Positions 43,548-52,735 are shown, numbered from the stretch's first letter. The stretch: 64,000 nt of DNA from Stenotrophomonas maltophilia (GCF_003205835.1 NZ_CP029773.1:1768501-1832500); one strand, 5' to 3'. A program made the numbers and translations. The notes: generated from the sequence alone by a model not told the origin.

Positions 43548-44459
43548 ATGAAGAAGAAGCTAATTGGAATCTTTGTAGCCGCAGCAGCAGGGGCTGTCGT
43601 GATTGGTGCAGTTTTCGGCCACCGACTGCAAGCAAATGATGCGCAGCGAAAATCTGAGGAGAAGGAGGTCCAAGAGAATGCACCAATTGGAAGGGGCGAT
43701 TCACCCGCCTTTCCCGCAACAAGCGCACGTAAATTGGAACTGGAGAAAAAGATCCCGCCCGGATCATATAAGGCTCTGGGCCCTAAAGCCTACGAGATCA
43801 TCCGTGGTCGTGAATTCCGTCCTCCTGGCGACGCACTGGCCCATGTTAAGCAGTTGATTCAACGATCCGAATCGGGCGACGCCACGGCAACCTACGAAAT
43901 ATATCTAACCATTGATCAGTGCCGAACCTTCACATCAGATCGGGCCGACGAGTTGGCCGATTCTGCCTCGAGTCTCGGATCAGGCGGTTGGTTCCTTGAA
44001 AGATCAGAGCGGCTTCTCAAGGAGTGTGAATCATTGGTGCTGGATCAAAAAATTTACCGGGCCGATTGGCTCTCAAAGGCCGCGGCCATGGGGTCGCAGG
44101 AGGCGATGCTCGCTTATTCAGTATCGCCACAGGAAGTTATCGGATCGCTCGATGACGTTATTCATGATCCAGAGAAGCTTGCTCAATGGAAAGAGAATTC
44201 ATCTAGATATCTCAATGAGATGGAAAGCCAAGGAAATTTTGCCGCGCTGGGAAGTTTAAAAAGAGCCTACACCTATGGGCGGACCCGAGAAAGAGACCCG
44301 GTCGCAGCAACGGCCTATACCCGTGTGCTTAGTCGCATCAATCCTCGACTTTACACCAGCGACGACGTTATCAAAGCGGAGAGCGATCTCAGCAGTAGGG
44401 AGCGAGCCGATGCGCTAGCGTTGTCTGAAAAAATCTTCCATAACTGTTGTGTCCCATGA
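43548..44459 (+). CDS. Membrane-anchored protein of unknown function
   Basis: A 303-aa protein: a basic N-terminus and one hydrophobic segment (MKKKLIGIFVAAAAGAVVIGAVFG), then a charged helical region resembling degenerate Sel1/TPR repeats (GDATATYEIYL, MGSQEAMLAYS). Cysteines are few (QCRTF, ECESL, NCCVP). Codon use is less GC-biased than in the core genes. It is followed after 13 bp by a Gly-rich secreted-protein gene, so they form a pair. Not recognised. Confidence 0.7.
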   Translation: MKKKLIGIFVAAAAGAVVIGAVFGHRLQANDAQRKSEEKEVQENAPIGRGDSPAFPATSARKLELEKKIPPGSYKALGPKAYEIIRGREFRPPGDALAHVKQLIQRSESGDATATYEIYLTIDQCRTFTSDRADELADSASSLGSGGWFLERSERLLKECESLVLDQKIYRADWLSKAAAMGSQEAMLAYSVSPQEVIGSLDDVIHDPEKLAQWKENSSRYLNEMESQGNFAALGSLKRAYTYGRTRERDPVAATAYTRVLSRINPRLYTSDDVIKAESDLSSRERADALALSEKIFHNCCVP

Positions 44460-44472
44460 TGAAGGATGATCT

Positions 44473-44964
44473 ATGCAAGCCATGAGTGTGGGGGGTATTT
44501 TCGGTGTTAGCAATGCGTCCATTTCCACGCTGTTCGGGGTCGCGCTGCTGCTGGCATCTGGAGACCTCCTGGCGAGAAAACACCCAGGAGTAATTCAGTG
44601 CGCTATAGGTTGCACTTTAAGCACTCCAAATCCAGATGAGGGGACAAGTAAACTTCTTGCCGATGAGATAGATCGTCGCAACCCCACAAGAGGGAAAGTC
44701 TGGAATGTCTCACGGCCCGACCGAATTCTGGTGGGCGACATCGTTACCGTCTGCAATGGCATTTCCTGTGTTGAGTATACTTGGCGCGGTGAGCAATTCG
44801 ACTCCGGCAAGGAAGTGTCGAACATCCTCCCGCCCCCCGCACGAGGTGGTGGTGGTGGCGGTGGCGGTGGCGGTGGTGGCGGATGGATTGGTGGCGGTAC
44901 CGGCGGCGGTGGCGGGTCTTGCTGTGGCAGAGTAACTGTAGACCCGCCAACGATGGTCCAATGA
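44473..44964 (+). CDS. Exported Gly-rich small protein
   Basis: A 163-aa protein with a hydrophobic N-terminal signal (STLFGVALLLASGDLLA), a Cys-containing middle (VIQCAIGC, VCNGISCVEY), a run of 13 glycines (about residues 126-138), further Gly repeats, and SCCGRV near the end. AAGGATGATCT precedes the ATG. Poly-Gly tracts of this length are prone to slippage. Function unknown; co-transcribed with the membrane-anchored protein upstream. Confidence 0.65.
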   Translation: MQAMSVGGIFGVSNASISTLFGVALLLASGDLLARKHPGVIQCAIGCTLSTPNPDEGTSKLLADEIDRRNPTRGKVWNVSRPDRILVGDIVTVCNGISCVEYTWRGEQFDSGKEVSNILPPPARGGGGGGGGGGGGGWIGGGTGGGGGSCCGRVTVDPPTMVQ

Positions 44965-45099
44965 TTTACGAGATCCGAAGAGTGCTGGCGGTAGCTTCCG
45001 AGCTGCCTGCGGTGTCTTAATCAACGCGCGCGTCCCGGCAATTCTCGTGTTTCATCCTGGTTAATAGCAAATTCCTTCCTCTTTTCATTTTCATCGGGT

Positions 45100-45127
45100 T
45101 GGCCCCTGTGCACTGGGGCCTTTTTTA
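45100..45127. terminator. Terminator after the Gly-rich gene
   Basis: GGCCCC-TGTGCACT-GGGGCC followed by TTTTTT on the plus strand. Confidence 0.85.
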
Positions 45128-45191
45128 TGGCAGAGCTGCCCCCCGGATAGTTAAGGCGCGATTGACGTTTCATGCCTCTGGAGCTGGAAAA

Positions 45192-45222
45192 CAATGCCCC
45201 CGAATATTCTTCGGGGGCATTG
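45192..45222. other. Perfect 13-bp hairpin in gene-poor spacer
   Basis: CAATGCCCCCGAA-TATTC-TTCGGGGGCATTG. No U-tract follows in either direction. Confidence 0.65.
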
Positions 45223-46030
45223 ACAGAATTGGCGTTGGCCTCATGCTGTTTTTTAGCGGCAGCGCGTTGTTAACAGCAACGGCTGCGAGTAGGTAGAAAG
45301 CAGCTCTACACGCCCAGGCATCGGCCCCAAGCAACAACATAGCCGACATCGGGAAGAGCGCAACCCCTCGCAACCCAGCTAGAAGCAATGGCTATCGCAC
45401 GGAGGTCCGATTAGTTCGCGCCCGGTGACAATCCGGGGCTATCCGTAGGACGCGGGTGGCGGCCTTGAACCGTGGAGGAATACGTCCACATCCGGCAGCA
45501 TGGCTTCTGCGTCGCGGAGGTTCCAAGGCATGGGTTCCCTAGCTGGTCTTGGATTGTGTGCCCCGTCTCGGGTTGGCTATGTATGCGAAGGGCAAGATTG
45601 GATAGCGTCAGGCGACAGCCTGATCACGGGTCAAAGCCCATGGGAGAGACGCCAGTGAATGCTGGTGGCAGGACCCCAGCCCCGGCGCCATGTCAGGCGT
45701 GAACCTGCCGTAGCTGTGCATTGACAGTGATCACAGCGCCGACGATGGTCCTCTGCCCAGGCAAGAGTAGACCGACCCGGCAAAGGTCCCCAGACTCGCT
45801 TATTGTGGGTCGGGGGAGACTTTGCCTCGGTCGGTCGGCGGTTAGAAGCAAAGACCGAGGCAAAACAGCGGGCCCATAGTGTCCTGAGTCAGCAGGAGGA
45901 TGTGTCCTGAATTAGATGCCGGAGGTGGCCTTGTCGGTAAAAGAGCACTTGGAGTTCTTCAGCAGAAAAACGGAGCGCGCCGAGAATTTTCGGGCGCCGG
46001 TGAATTTTTCAATGCTGGTTCAAAGAGACA
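45223..46030. other. Gene-poor stretch of the mobile module
   Basis: No convincing gene on either strand. Open frames here lack ribosome sites and protein-like composition. The one structured feature is an 11-bp perfect inverted repeat TTTGCCTCGGT / ACCGAGGCAAA (45821-45831 and 45854-45864), possibly a relic of an insertion element end. Confidence 0.5.
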
Positions 46031-46441
46031 TCAGATCTGACCCCAAGGAAGGAAGAAGCGTCGCCCTACCTTCAGGGCGCGAATTCGGGCTTGCCAGTCA
46101 CTGATCTGCTTTATGAAGGTATCGGCGGGATACGCCGAGTGCTTGCATGCTGCTATTGAATTTAGAAGCTCATTGTTAACTTCCATCAAAGAAACTCCGG
46201 CGCGCTTGTGCTTGAGAAGGAAGAGCTCGGATGCTATCAGGTGAAGCTCTTCACTCTTATCTGAACTGATGATCTGTGTGTTACTGGCATCGCCCATGTA
46301 GTTGATTGATCGAATAGCTCGAAGTGCCTCGTATTTCAGCGCATTGAACTTTGAGAGCTTGGCCATCAGCAAGCCCGAGTAGTATCCAGCGGCCGTGCCG
46401 GGAATCAATGCCATCAGGAGGTCGTAGGCGAGGCTTGCCAT
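46031..46441 (-). CDS. Small membrane-linked protein of unknown function
   Basis: A 136-aa protein with an N-terminal hydrophobic helix (MASLAYDLLMALIPGTAAGYYSGLLMAK), then a soluble helical domain (KFNALKYEALRAIRSINYMG and ELHLIASELFLLKHKRAG). Not recognised. It lies just downstream of a truncated integrase on the same strand. The start at 46441 excludes seven upstream codons without a better ribosome site. Confidence 0.6.
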   Translation of the reverse strand: MASLAYDLLMALIPGTAAGYYSGLLMAKLSKFNALKYEALRAIRSINYMGDASNTQIISSDKSEELHLIASELFLLKHKRAGVSLMEVNNELLNSIAACKHSAYPADTFIKQISDWQARIRALKVGRRFFLPWGQI

Positions 46442-46503
46442 TAGGGTCTTCCTTGCTGGCACCTAGGCATAGCGTAGGAAGTCGCCAGGCCGTTCGGTGC
46501 GCG

Positions 46504-47181
46504 TCACTTGACCATGGCGATGATTTGAAGCGCCGACAGGTCCTTGTAGGCTGTCTTTTTCCTTGCGTTGCTGGGCCAGTCGTGAAGCCCACTAAGAAAC
46601 GCACGCACATGCGTCTGGCTCAGCTGCGACATTGGAACATCTGGGCCAGCAATTTCCTTGAAGATTGTCAGCGTATTTTCGCTGTCCAGCAGGTTGCCGC
46701 TAGAGGTCTTCGCATTCCTCAGATCCTGCAGATACAAGTCAATTCGCGTAGCGAGGCTGTCGTTTGGGACTGGCTCGATGATCGAGGGCAGTGCGGCGCC
46801 GCGAGTTGCAAATTGGGTGGAGGACAAGCCATTGATGGTGTGGAGCAGTGCTTGGGCATCATCCTGGCCATTGACCTGGAGGTCAGTCAGTTTGGTGCCG
46901 TTGGGCAGCTCGATGTTGCCGGTCCAGCGGTCAATGGTTCCGGCCAACGCTCTCAGCAGGGCGTCCCGATCCTTCTCGGTCATTGGACTGCGTCTCATGC
47001 GGTCGAATGCCTGAGAGAGTGCCACAGCGGCGCTCGCCGCTGTAAGCCGCATCAGATCGATTGAAGCAGGGGGCAGACGTCGCACCAGATAACGGGATCC
47101 GACAAGAGGCTGCAGATCCGTAGGCACAAAAAAACGGACGTATAGCCCGCTCGGTCTGCGTAGGAAAAATGGCTTTGGCAC
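46504..47181 (-). pseudogene. Tyrosine recombinase N-terminal half, second copy from ssrA
   Basis: About 225 residues with a DUF6538-type N-terminus (KPFFLRRPSGLYVRFFVPTDL, RYLVRRLP) and a SAM-like core-binding region ending SQLSQTHVRAFLSGLHDWPS. The frame stops at 46504 before any of the catalytic R-H-x-x-R-H-Y residues, so the enzyme is inactive. It is a different family from the P4-type integrase at 51671. An ssrA-like 16-bp core lies about 105 bp upstream. GTG 47181 is the likely start. Confidence 0.8.
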
Positions 47182-47285
47182 GGAGTGATACCTACTTTGA
47201 TACCTGCAGACAGGCTCAGTTCGTGTATCACTCCGATGCCAAAACCCTTGCAAAATCAGCCACTTAGTGATAGATTTTGCAAGCA

Positions 47286-47301
47286 GTTGGTGGAGGTGGG
47301 C
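47286..47301. repeat. ssrA 3'-end core (att) copy
   Basis: GTTGGTGGAGGTGGGC, identical over 16 bases to ssrA positions 52736-52751. Neighbouring bases differ. It sits upstream of the integrase fragment ending at 47181 and marks an element junction. Confidence 0.75.
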
Positions 47302-47387
47302 CCTACCGCAATGTGAACGTAAGTTGTTGATGACGCAGGTGGTTGGTGCTGGTGCTCGAAATCGATACCCCCAGCAATACCCCCAAT

Positions 47388-47606
47388 CTATGCAGCCTTG
47401 GCGGGTTCAATTCCATCCCGCTCGGCCACCCGGGCGGCCTGCCAAGCGTCCACCTCGGCCTCAATCCAGCCTACCGCGTTGCCGCCCAGCGGCACAGGCG
47501 CCGGGAAGGTGCCGGCGCTGATCCGGTCATAGATCGTGGTCTTGCCCAAACCCGTGCGGCGCTTGACCTCGGGCATCTTGATGAAAACAAGCGGCTCGGT
47601 AGCCAT
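47388..47606 (-). CDS. AlpA-family transcriptional regulator/excisionase
   Basis: A 72-aa MerR-like HTH protein: FIKMPEVKRRTGLGKTTIYDRI and PLGGNAVGWIEAEVDAWQAARV. AlpA proteins activate or assist excision of the adjacent island. It is the last gene of a minus-strand prophage regulatory set. Confidence 0.9.
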   Translation of the reverse strand: MATEPLVFIKMPEVKRRTGLGKTTIYDRISAGTFPAPVPLGGNAVGWIEAEVDAWQAARVAERDGIEPAKAA

Positions 47607-47617
47607 GGTGTCCTCCT

Positions 47618-47926
47618 TCAGATCGACGCCAGCGCCGCGCGCTGGGTCTTGGGCTTGCGCTCGCCAAGGCCGAGCTGGAACTGCAGGACGTTGTCGGCCG
47701 CCGCAGCCTCCGCGGCCGGCCGCGCGCTGCGCTCGGGTCGGTTGAGCCGGCGCCACGCCGCAATGGCGGCGTCGGGATCGGCATGCTTGCTGGTCGACCT
47801 GCAAGCGCACTCGACCAGGTGGCCGCCGCCGGCGGAGGCACAGCGCTTGTCGTGGATGTGTCGCGCGCGGTGTCCGGCGGCGCAGTTCGGCAACCCTTCC
47901 GGGTGGCTGATATGTTCCTGGGTCAT
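47618..47926 (-). CDS. Cys/His-rich prophage protein
   Basis: A 102-aa protein with CAAGHRARHIHDKRCAS and GGHLVECACRSTSKH, a likely zinc-binding arrangement seen in prophage accessory proteins. It shares an ATGA overlap with the gene upstream and is followed closely by the AlpA gene, so it is in the same operon. Function unknown. Confidence 0.75.
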   Translation of the reverse strand: MTQEHISHPEGLPNCAAGHRARHIHDKRCASAGGGHLVECACRSTSKHADPDAAIAAWRRLNRPERSARPAAEAAAADNVLQFQLGLGERKPKTQRAALASI

Positions 47927-48510
47927 GGCTTGTTGCACTCCTCGATGTGGGCTTCGAGCTTTTCGATCAGGAAGGTGGCTTCGGTGGCCCTGCGGCGGCG
48001 TTCGTGCGTGCTGATCGGCATGGGCCCGGCGTCGCGGATCCACTTGAGCGGCTCAAGGAGCCAGCTCGGGTCGACAGGCAGCAGCTTGCGAGGGTCGGGC
48101 TTGTTGTCAGGCGGGAAACAATCCGGCCCCGCCCAGTCCTCGCTCATTCCGCAGCGCGTGCACACGCGCCGCTGGAAGTCGTGGACCTTCTCGGGCTGGA
48201 TTACGCGCGGTGTCTCGAACAGGGCGCGAACCACGAGCCCACGTTGGTGGGCGGCATAGACGTGCCCGGCGTCGGCCTGCATCCAGCAGCCCGGGCGGTG
48301 ATCGTCCTTGTGGCGGTACTCCCAGCGCACTGGCTGCGCGGTGTAGAGCGCTTTCAGCAGGGTGTCGGCCCACGCGCGCACCTGGTCGGGGGCAACGGGA
48401 CCGCCGGTGGGATCGATGCGTCGCATGGCAGAGACAACCGCGGCGACAGGCGACGATGCCTTGGTGGCCTCGATAGCCGTGGCCGGGGAGATGGGCAGTG
48501 GTGCGGTCAT
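47923..48510 (-). CDS. Prophage protein of unknown function
   Basis: A 195-aa protein starting MTAPLPISPATAIEA. It contains a Cys pair region (RRVCTRCGMSEDW) and a basic C-terminal helix (STHERRRRATEATFLIEKLEAH). It overlaps both neighbours by ATGA, a tight phage-type operon. Not recognised. Confidence 0.75.
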   Translation of the reverse strand: MTAPLPISPATAIEATKASSPVAAVVSAMRRIDPTGGPVAPDQVRAWADTLLKALYTAQPVRWEYRHKDDHRPGCWMQADAGHVYAAHQRGLVVRALFETPRVIQPEKVHDFQRRVCTRCGMSEDWAGPDCFPPDNKPDPRKLLPVDPSWLLEPLKWIRDAGPMPISTHERRRRATEATFLIEKLEAHIEECNKP

Positions 48511-48690
48511 GCGAACAGGTCCAGTTGGGCCGGCAGCGCCGGTGCGCGCGGCGGTGCCGGCAGTTGAGCGGGGGCGGTTGCACGCATGCGCGCGCACTGT
48601 GCAGCGTTGAAGGCGAACCAGAAGCCGAGGCCATGTCGGCGCGCCCGGCATTCGGTCAGCAGCACGCGGGCGACGTGCTTCGCCAGTGCC
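48507..48690 (-). pseudogene. C-terminal fragment of a prophage gene
   Basis: About 60 residues reading VARVLLTECRARRHGLGFWF and ending PAQLDLFA, overlapping the next start by ATGA. Upstream of about 48690 the same frame runs antisense through capsid sequence, so the 5' part has been replaced by the capsid fragment. Confidence 0.65.
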
Positions 48691-49359
48691 GCGCCGGTCA
48701 CCGATTCCTTCCGTGCCCATTTCCGAAAGGGTGAAGTGCAGGCGGCCCTGAACAAGGGTGCTGCCGATGAAGGTGGATACCTGGCCCCGGTCGAATGGGA
48801 TCGTTCGATCACCGACCGCCTGGTCATCGTCTCGGATATGCGGCAGCTGGCCAACGTGCAGCCCTGCTCCGGTGCTGGCCTGACCAAGCTCTACAACACC
48901 GGCGGCACTTCGTCGGGCTGGGTAGGCGAAGAAGATGCCCGCCCGGAGACCGCAACGGCGAAGCTGCGTCCGCTCAGCTTCGGCTGGGGCGAGATCTACG
49001 CCAATCCGGCGGCGACCCAGCAGCTGCTGGACGATGCCGAGATTGACCTGGAGGCATGGCTGGCCGGCGAGGTCGAGCTGGAGTTTGCCAAGCAGGAGGG
49101 CGATGCGTTCTTCTCCGGCAATGGCGTCAACAAGCCGTTCGGCATCCTGACCTACGTGGATGTGGCAGCAAACGCCATCGCCGCACTGTTCGGCGACTTC
49201 AAGCAGACCTACACCGTGTACGACCGCAAGGGCGTGCGCGTGCTGCGCGACCCGTACACCAACAAGCCCTACGTGATGTTCTACACCACCAAGCGCGTGG
49301 GCGGCGGTGTGCACAACCCGGAGCCGATGCGCGCCCTCAAGATCGCGGCTTCGGCCTGA
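48690..49359 (+). pseudogene. HK97-type major capsid protein with N-terminal and internal deletions
   Basis: Readable from TDSFRAHFRKGEVQAALNKG through VGEEDARPETATAKL, IYANPAATQQLLDDAE and FFSGNGVNKPFGILTYVD, all HK97 capsid motifs. After AANA (about 49170) it jumps in frame to the C-terminal P-domain segment GDFKQTYTVYDRKGVRVL, ending VGGGVHNPEPMRALKI. Typical capsids of this family are about 400 aa; here about 220 codons remain. The N-terminal part and some 150 central residues are gone, so no functional capsid is made. Confidence 0.85.
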
Positions 49360-49420
49360 TCACCCACCCGTCGGGCGGCCTCGCGCCGCCCGGCATCCAC
49401 CCTGTGATCGAGGAGCCGCA

Positions 49421-49900
49421 ATGGCAAAGTTCATCAAGCCCTTCCGTGGAGTGCCGGAAGGCGAGATCTATCCCATCCAGTTCGTTGCCGACGATGACTG
49501 TCCTCCCGAGCTGGAGGCTGGCGCACTCTCTGTCGGTGCACTCAGTCTGATGGCAGACACACCGACCCCGTTCCTGTTGGGACCCAGTGTTCAGAATGTT
49601 CATCCGACGAGCTTCGAGCTTCCTGATGGTTCTGTGCTGACGTTGAGTGACGTGATCGGCAAGGCGCACGAGGCCTCGGGGCTGTCGGTGGAGGACTGGA
49701 ACGCGCTCGATAGCACCGCACGCGAGGCGCTGATCCCCGATACCGTCGACAAGCTGTCCGGCGAGGACGACAAGGATCAGGTCGCTGCCGAAGACAAGCC
49801 AGCCTTGATTGCGCAGCTGGAAGCCGCAGACATCCCGTTCGACAAGCGCTGGGGCGTCGAGAAGCTGGCCGCTGCGCTGGCAGAAGGTAAGAAGGAGTGA
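49421..49900 (+). CDS. Phage head-region protein
   Basis: A 159-aa protein: MAKFIKPFRGVPEGEIYPIQF, a central LPDGSVLTLSDVIGKAHE, and an acidic C-terminal helical hairpin (ALIAQLEAADIPFDKRWGVEKLAAALAEG) resembling HeH/LEM-type motifs in phage head assembly proteins. GAGGAG precedes the ATG. It lies between capsid and connector genes, the usual position. Confidence 0.75.
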   Translation: MAKFIKPFRGVPEGEIYPIQFVADDDCPPELEAGALSVGALSLMADTPTPFLLGPSVQNVHPTSFELPDGSVLTLSDVIGKAHEASGLSVEDWNALDSTAREALIPDTVDKLSGEDDKDQVAAEDKPALIAQLEAADIPFDKRWGVEKLAAALAEGKKE

Positions 49901-49903
49901 CCC

Positions 49904-50383
49904 GTGGGACTCATTACGGTGGACCAAGCCAGGGCACATGCGCGCCTGGATGAGGGATATCCGGTCGATCAATTGCAGGCCGCGATCGATGGGGCTAGTG
50001 ATTCAGTCATGGCCTATCTCAACCGTACCGTGTACGAGTCAGACATTGCTCTTCAGGCCGCCCGTAGTCAGTACGTTGCAGTGACTGGTGCTGCTTCTAG
50101 CGAGAGGAAGGCAGCAATGGCTGCGGCGGCAACGCTTCCGACCGTGGAAGAGCGACGTGCGGCAGAGCGACTGGCTGAATCTGTGTACTCTGAGCGGATG
50201 AGAGCTGCAGATCGTTGCCTTGATGGGTTAGTCATCAACAGCAGCATTAGGTCGGCGGTCCTATTGATATTTGGCCATCTTTTCTCCAATCGAGAGAGCG
50301 TTGTGGTTGGCCAGTCCGTTGCCGAACTACCGCTGGGTGCCACTGAGTTGCTTCGGCCCTACCGAATTGTGCAGATGCCCTAA
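49904..50383 (+). CDS. Phage head-tail connector (gp6-like)
   Basis: A 159-aa protein with the family's N-terminal helices (ITVDQARAHARLDEGYPVDQLQAAIDGASDSVMAYLNRTV) and C-terminal pattern (AVLLIFGHLFSNRESVVVG, then LPLGATELLRPYRIV). It forms the ring below the portal. GTG start with AAGGAG in the preceding spacer. Confidence 0.85.
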   Translation: MGLITVDQARAHARLDEGYPVDQLQAAIDGASDSVMAYLNRTVYESDIALQAARSQYVAVTGAASSERKAAMAAAATLPTVEERRAAERLAESVYSERMRAADRCLDGLVINSSIRSAVLLIFGHLFSNRESVVVGQSVAELPLGATELLRPYRIVQMP

Positions 50384-50443
50384 TGGCGTGCTCTGGCTGC
50401 GCGCGCCGCCGCGCCTGGCTCATAAAATGGATGCGAGAAGCGA

Positions 50444-50650
50444 ATGAACGAGCAAAGCGAATTGCTGGCCGCCCTGCGAGCCCAGACCGAGGCGACGCAC
50501 CAGCTGGTGGCGGCGCTGAAGGAAAAGACCAAGGCCGACGAGGAGAACGCCAAGGCGATTAACCGACTGGTGGACTACCTCTGCGACAGCGAAGGCGGCG
50601 AGGCGGAGCCGGCTGGATCCGCTAACTACCTGAGCGGGAAGCCGCGATGA
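50444..50650 (+). CDS. Small phage coiled-coil protein
   Basis: A 68-aa helical, charged protein (NEQSELLAALRAQTEATHQL and TKADEENAKAINRLVDYLCD). Its TGA stop overlaps the next gene's ATG. Function unknown; position suggests a head-tail accessory protein. Confidence 0.7.
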   Translation: MNEQSELLAALRAQTEATHQLVAALKEKTKADEENAKAINRLVDYLCDSEGGEAEPAGSANYLSGKPR

Positions 50651-50982
50651 TCGCGGCCGGCCGGCTGCGGCACCGGGTGCAGCTGCAGCGTCAGGTCTAC
50701 GGGCAGTCGCCTGTGACCGGCGCGCAGACCGTCAGCTGGGAGCCGCTTGCCGATGTGTGGGCCGAAGTGGCGCCGCTGTCGGCCCGCGAGTTCGTGGCAG
50801 CCAAGGCGGTGGACAGCGAGGTCACTTTGCGGGTGACCATTCGTCATCGCGAGGGCGTGACCGACAAGTGCCGGGTGATCCACCGCGGCAAGATCCTGAA
50901 CATCCATGGCGTGCTGCCCGATCCGGTCAGCGGCCTGGAATACCTCACGCTCCCCTGCAGCGAGGGTGTCAACGATGGCTGA
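50647..50982 (+). CDS. Phage head closure protein (SPP1 gp16-like)
   Basis: A 111-aa protein with the family pattern: AAGRLRHRVQLQRQV, WAEVAPLSAREFVAA, VTIRHREGVT and YLTLPCSEG. It acts as stopper/adaptor between connector and tail. ATGA overlap with the gene upstream and an 8-bp overlap with the next. Confidence 0.85.
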   Translation: MIAAGRLRHRVQLQRQVYGQSPVTGAQTVSWEPLADVWAEVAPLSAREFVAAKAVDSEVTLRVTIRHREGVTDKCRVIHRGKILNIHGVLPDPVSGLEYLTLPCSEGVNDG

Positions 50983-51457
50983 TGGCATTCGATTCGACGT
51001 GAGCGGCCTGGACGGGATCCGCAACAAGATGGCGCAGGTAAAGAACGAGGTGAACTACAAGGGCGGCCGTGCAGCGCTGCGCCGTGCCGCCAATGTGCTG
51101 CGCGACCAAGCGCAGAGCAACGCCCGCCGCGTGGATGACCACGAGACCGAAACCGCCATCTGGAAGAACGTTGCAGTGCGCTGGAATGGCCGAGCATTCA
51201 AGCGGAACGGTGTTCTGGCGTTCCGGCTCGGTGTTCTGGGCGGTGCCCAAGCAGGCCGCGCTGCCGAGAAGGGGGCGAGCAATCCAGGCGGCATCACCTG
51301 GTACTGGCGCATGCTGGAGTTCGGCACGTCGAAGATGGCCGCCCAGCCGATCTTCCGGCCTGTTCCTGACCAGGCCGGCCAGAAGGCCGTCGACGTGTTC
51401 GCGCGAAGCTTCAACCAGGCGCTGGACCGTGTCCTGGCGAAGCAGGGGGCTGCATGA
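50975..51457 (+). CDS. HK97 gp10-like phage protein
   Basis: A 160-aa tail-joining protein: FDVSGLDGIRNKMAQV, AALRRAANVLRDQAQSNARR and the conserved C-terminal WYWRMLEFGTSKMAAQPIFRP. Complete. It overlaps the following gene by ATGA. Confidence 0.87.
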   Translation: MADGIRFDVSGLDGIRNKMAQVKNEVNYKGGRAALRRAANVLRDQAQSNARRVDDHETETAIWKNVAVRWNGRAFKRNGVLAFRLGVLGGAQAGRAAEKGASNPGGITWYWRMLEFGTSKMAAQPIFRPVPDQAGQKAVDVFARSFNQALDRVLAKQGAA

Positions 51458-51670
51458 TCGCCCCGATCTTCCAGCTATGCCTCGCCTCGCCGGCGGTCCT
51501 GCAGTCATTCGGGGCCGGTCCCACCCGCGTATACCCCTTCGCCGAGATCGAAAAATCTCCTGGCCGCCCGTATGCGGTCTGGCAGACGGTGAACGGCGTG
51601 CCCGAGAACTACCTGGCCCAGCGGCCAGATTTGGACGCGCTGACGACGCAGGTCGACGTCTATGCGGAGG
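51454..51670 (+). pseudogene. Truncated tail completion protein (DUF3168-like)
   Basis: About 72 codons: MIAPIFQLCLASPAVLQSFG, RVYPFAEIEKSPGRPYAVWQ, then LTTQVDVYAEGA. The family normally runs to 130-140 aa; here the frame enters antisense integrase sequence at about 51670. This marks a deletion fusing the phage module to the integrase. Confidence 0.8.
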
Positions 51671-52572
51671 GCGCCAGAGAACACCCACTTGTGCCGCCTG
51701 GTGATCGGCTTGATGTCCTCCAAGATCTGCAGCGCCTGCTTGGACAGCGGCACCAGGTGTGCAGCACGCATCTTCATCTTGCTGGCGGGGATGGTCCACA
51801 CGCCAGCGTCGAGGTCGAATTCGTCCCATTCCGCATGCCGCAGTTCGCCAGGACGCAAGAACACCAGCGGTGCCAGCCGCAGCGCAGAGCGGGTGATGGC
51901 AGACCCGCTGTATGCCTCGATGGAGCGCAGCAGGCCACCCAGCTGCACGGGATCGGTAATCGCGGCATGGTGGGCCTCCTTCGGCGGCGCAAGCGCTCCC
52001 TTCAGGTCGGCAACCGGATTTCGCTCGGCCCGGCCGGTGGCCACGGCGTACCGCATGATCTGGCCGCAGTTCTGCATGATCCGGTGCGCGGATTCGATCG
52101 CGCCGCGGTCCTCAATGCGCCGGGCCACCCGGAGGAAGTCCGGCGCGCTGAGTTCACCCACGGAGCGCGACCCGACCCACGGGAACACGTCGTTCTTCAT
52201 CCAGGCTTCGACCTTCTCCGCATAGTTGGGCACCCAGGGGCGTGTGGCCAGCCACTCATTGGCGATGGTCTCGAAGCTGTCCGAGCCGAGGGCGGAGTGG
52301 GCGAGGGCGGCAGCCTTCTTCTGCGCACCTGGGTCGACCCCTCTGGCCAGCAGCCGGCGGGCTTCGTCGCGGGCCTCGCGAGCTCGAGCCAAGGAGACAT
52401 CCGGGTAAAGGCCGATCGACAGCAGCTTCTCCTTGCCGGCGATGCGGTACTTCCAGCGCCAGCTGCGCGCTCCGGTCGGGGTGAGATAGAGGTACAGGCC
52501 GCCACCGTCGGTGATCTTCTGCGGCTTGTCGCTGGGCTTGGCGCGCCTGATGGCTGCGTCGGTCAGTGGCAT
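51671..52572 (-). pseudogene. P4-type integrase lacking its catalytic C-terminus, next to ssrA
   Basis: It starts MPLTDAAIRRAKPSDKPQKI (DUF4102 arm-binding domain, to about residue 90), then the core-binding domain (SFETIANEWLATRPWVPNYAEKVEAW) and the start of the catalytic domain with the first Arg in FLRPGELRHAEW. Homology ends after RRHKWVFSGA at about 51670; the HxxR, H/W and Tyr boxes are missing. It is oriented away from ssrA and begins about 165 bp from the tmRNA 3' end, as for islands that use ssrA as attB. It cannot catalyse excision. Confidence 0.85.
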
Positions 52573-52670
52573 TGGGGGTATCGCTTCAGTGGGTGCGGTC
52601 GGATACCCCTTGATATACCCCCACCGTCTCATGGATTGAAACGGATTGCCCCGGTCTGCTGCGGACAATA

Positions 52671-52713
52671 AAAAAGCCCGGAAACCCTTGTGATGCGGGG
52701 GTTTCCGGGCTTC
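52671..52713 (-). terminator. ssrA terminator
   Basis: Reading on the minus strand: GAAGCCCGGAAACCCCC, loop, GGGTTTCCGGGC, then TTTTTTATT. It is a strong rho-independent terminator 25 bases downstream of the tmRNA 3' end. Its sequence was copied into the element junctions at 38187 and, diverged, at 35880. Confidence 0.9.
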
Positions 52714-52735
52714 TCCGGTCCTTGACGAACCGTTC

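Noticed and set aside
45170..45388. 72-aa minus-strand ORF with a hydrophobic start
   Set aside because: Its 3' part is the perfect 13-bp hairpin and it lacks a ribosome site; probably non-coding.
45472..45702. 76-aa plus-strand ORF in the gene-poor spacer
   Set aside because: No protein-like composition, no start signal, no neighbour logic.
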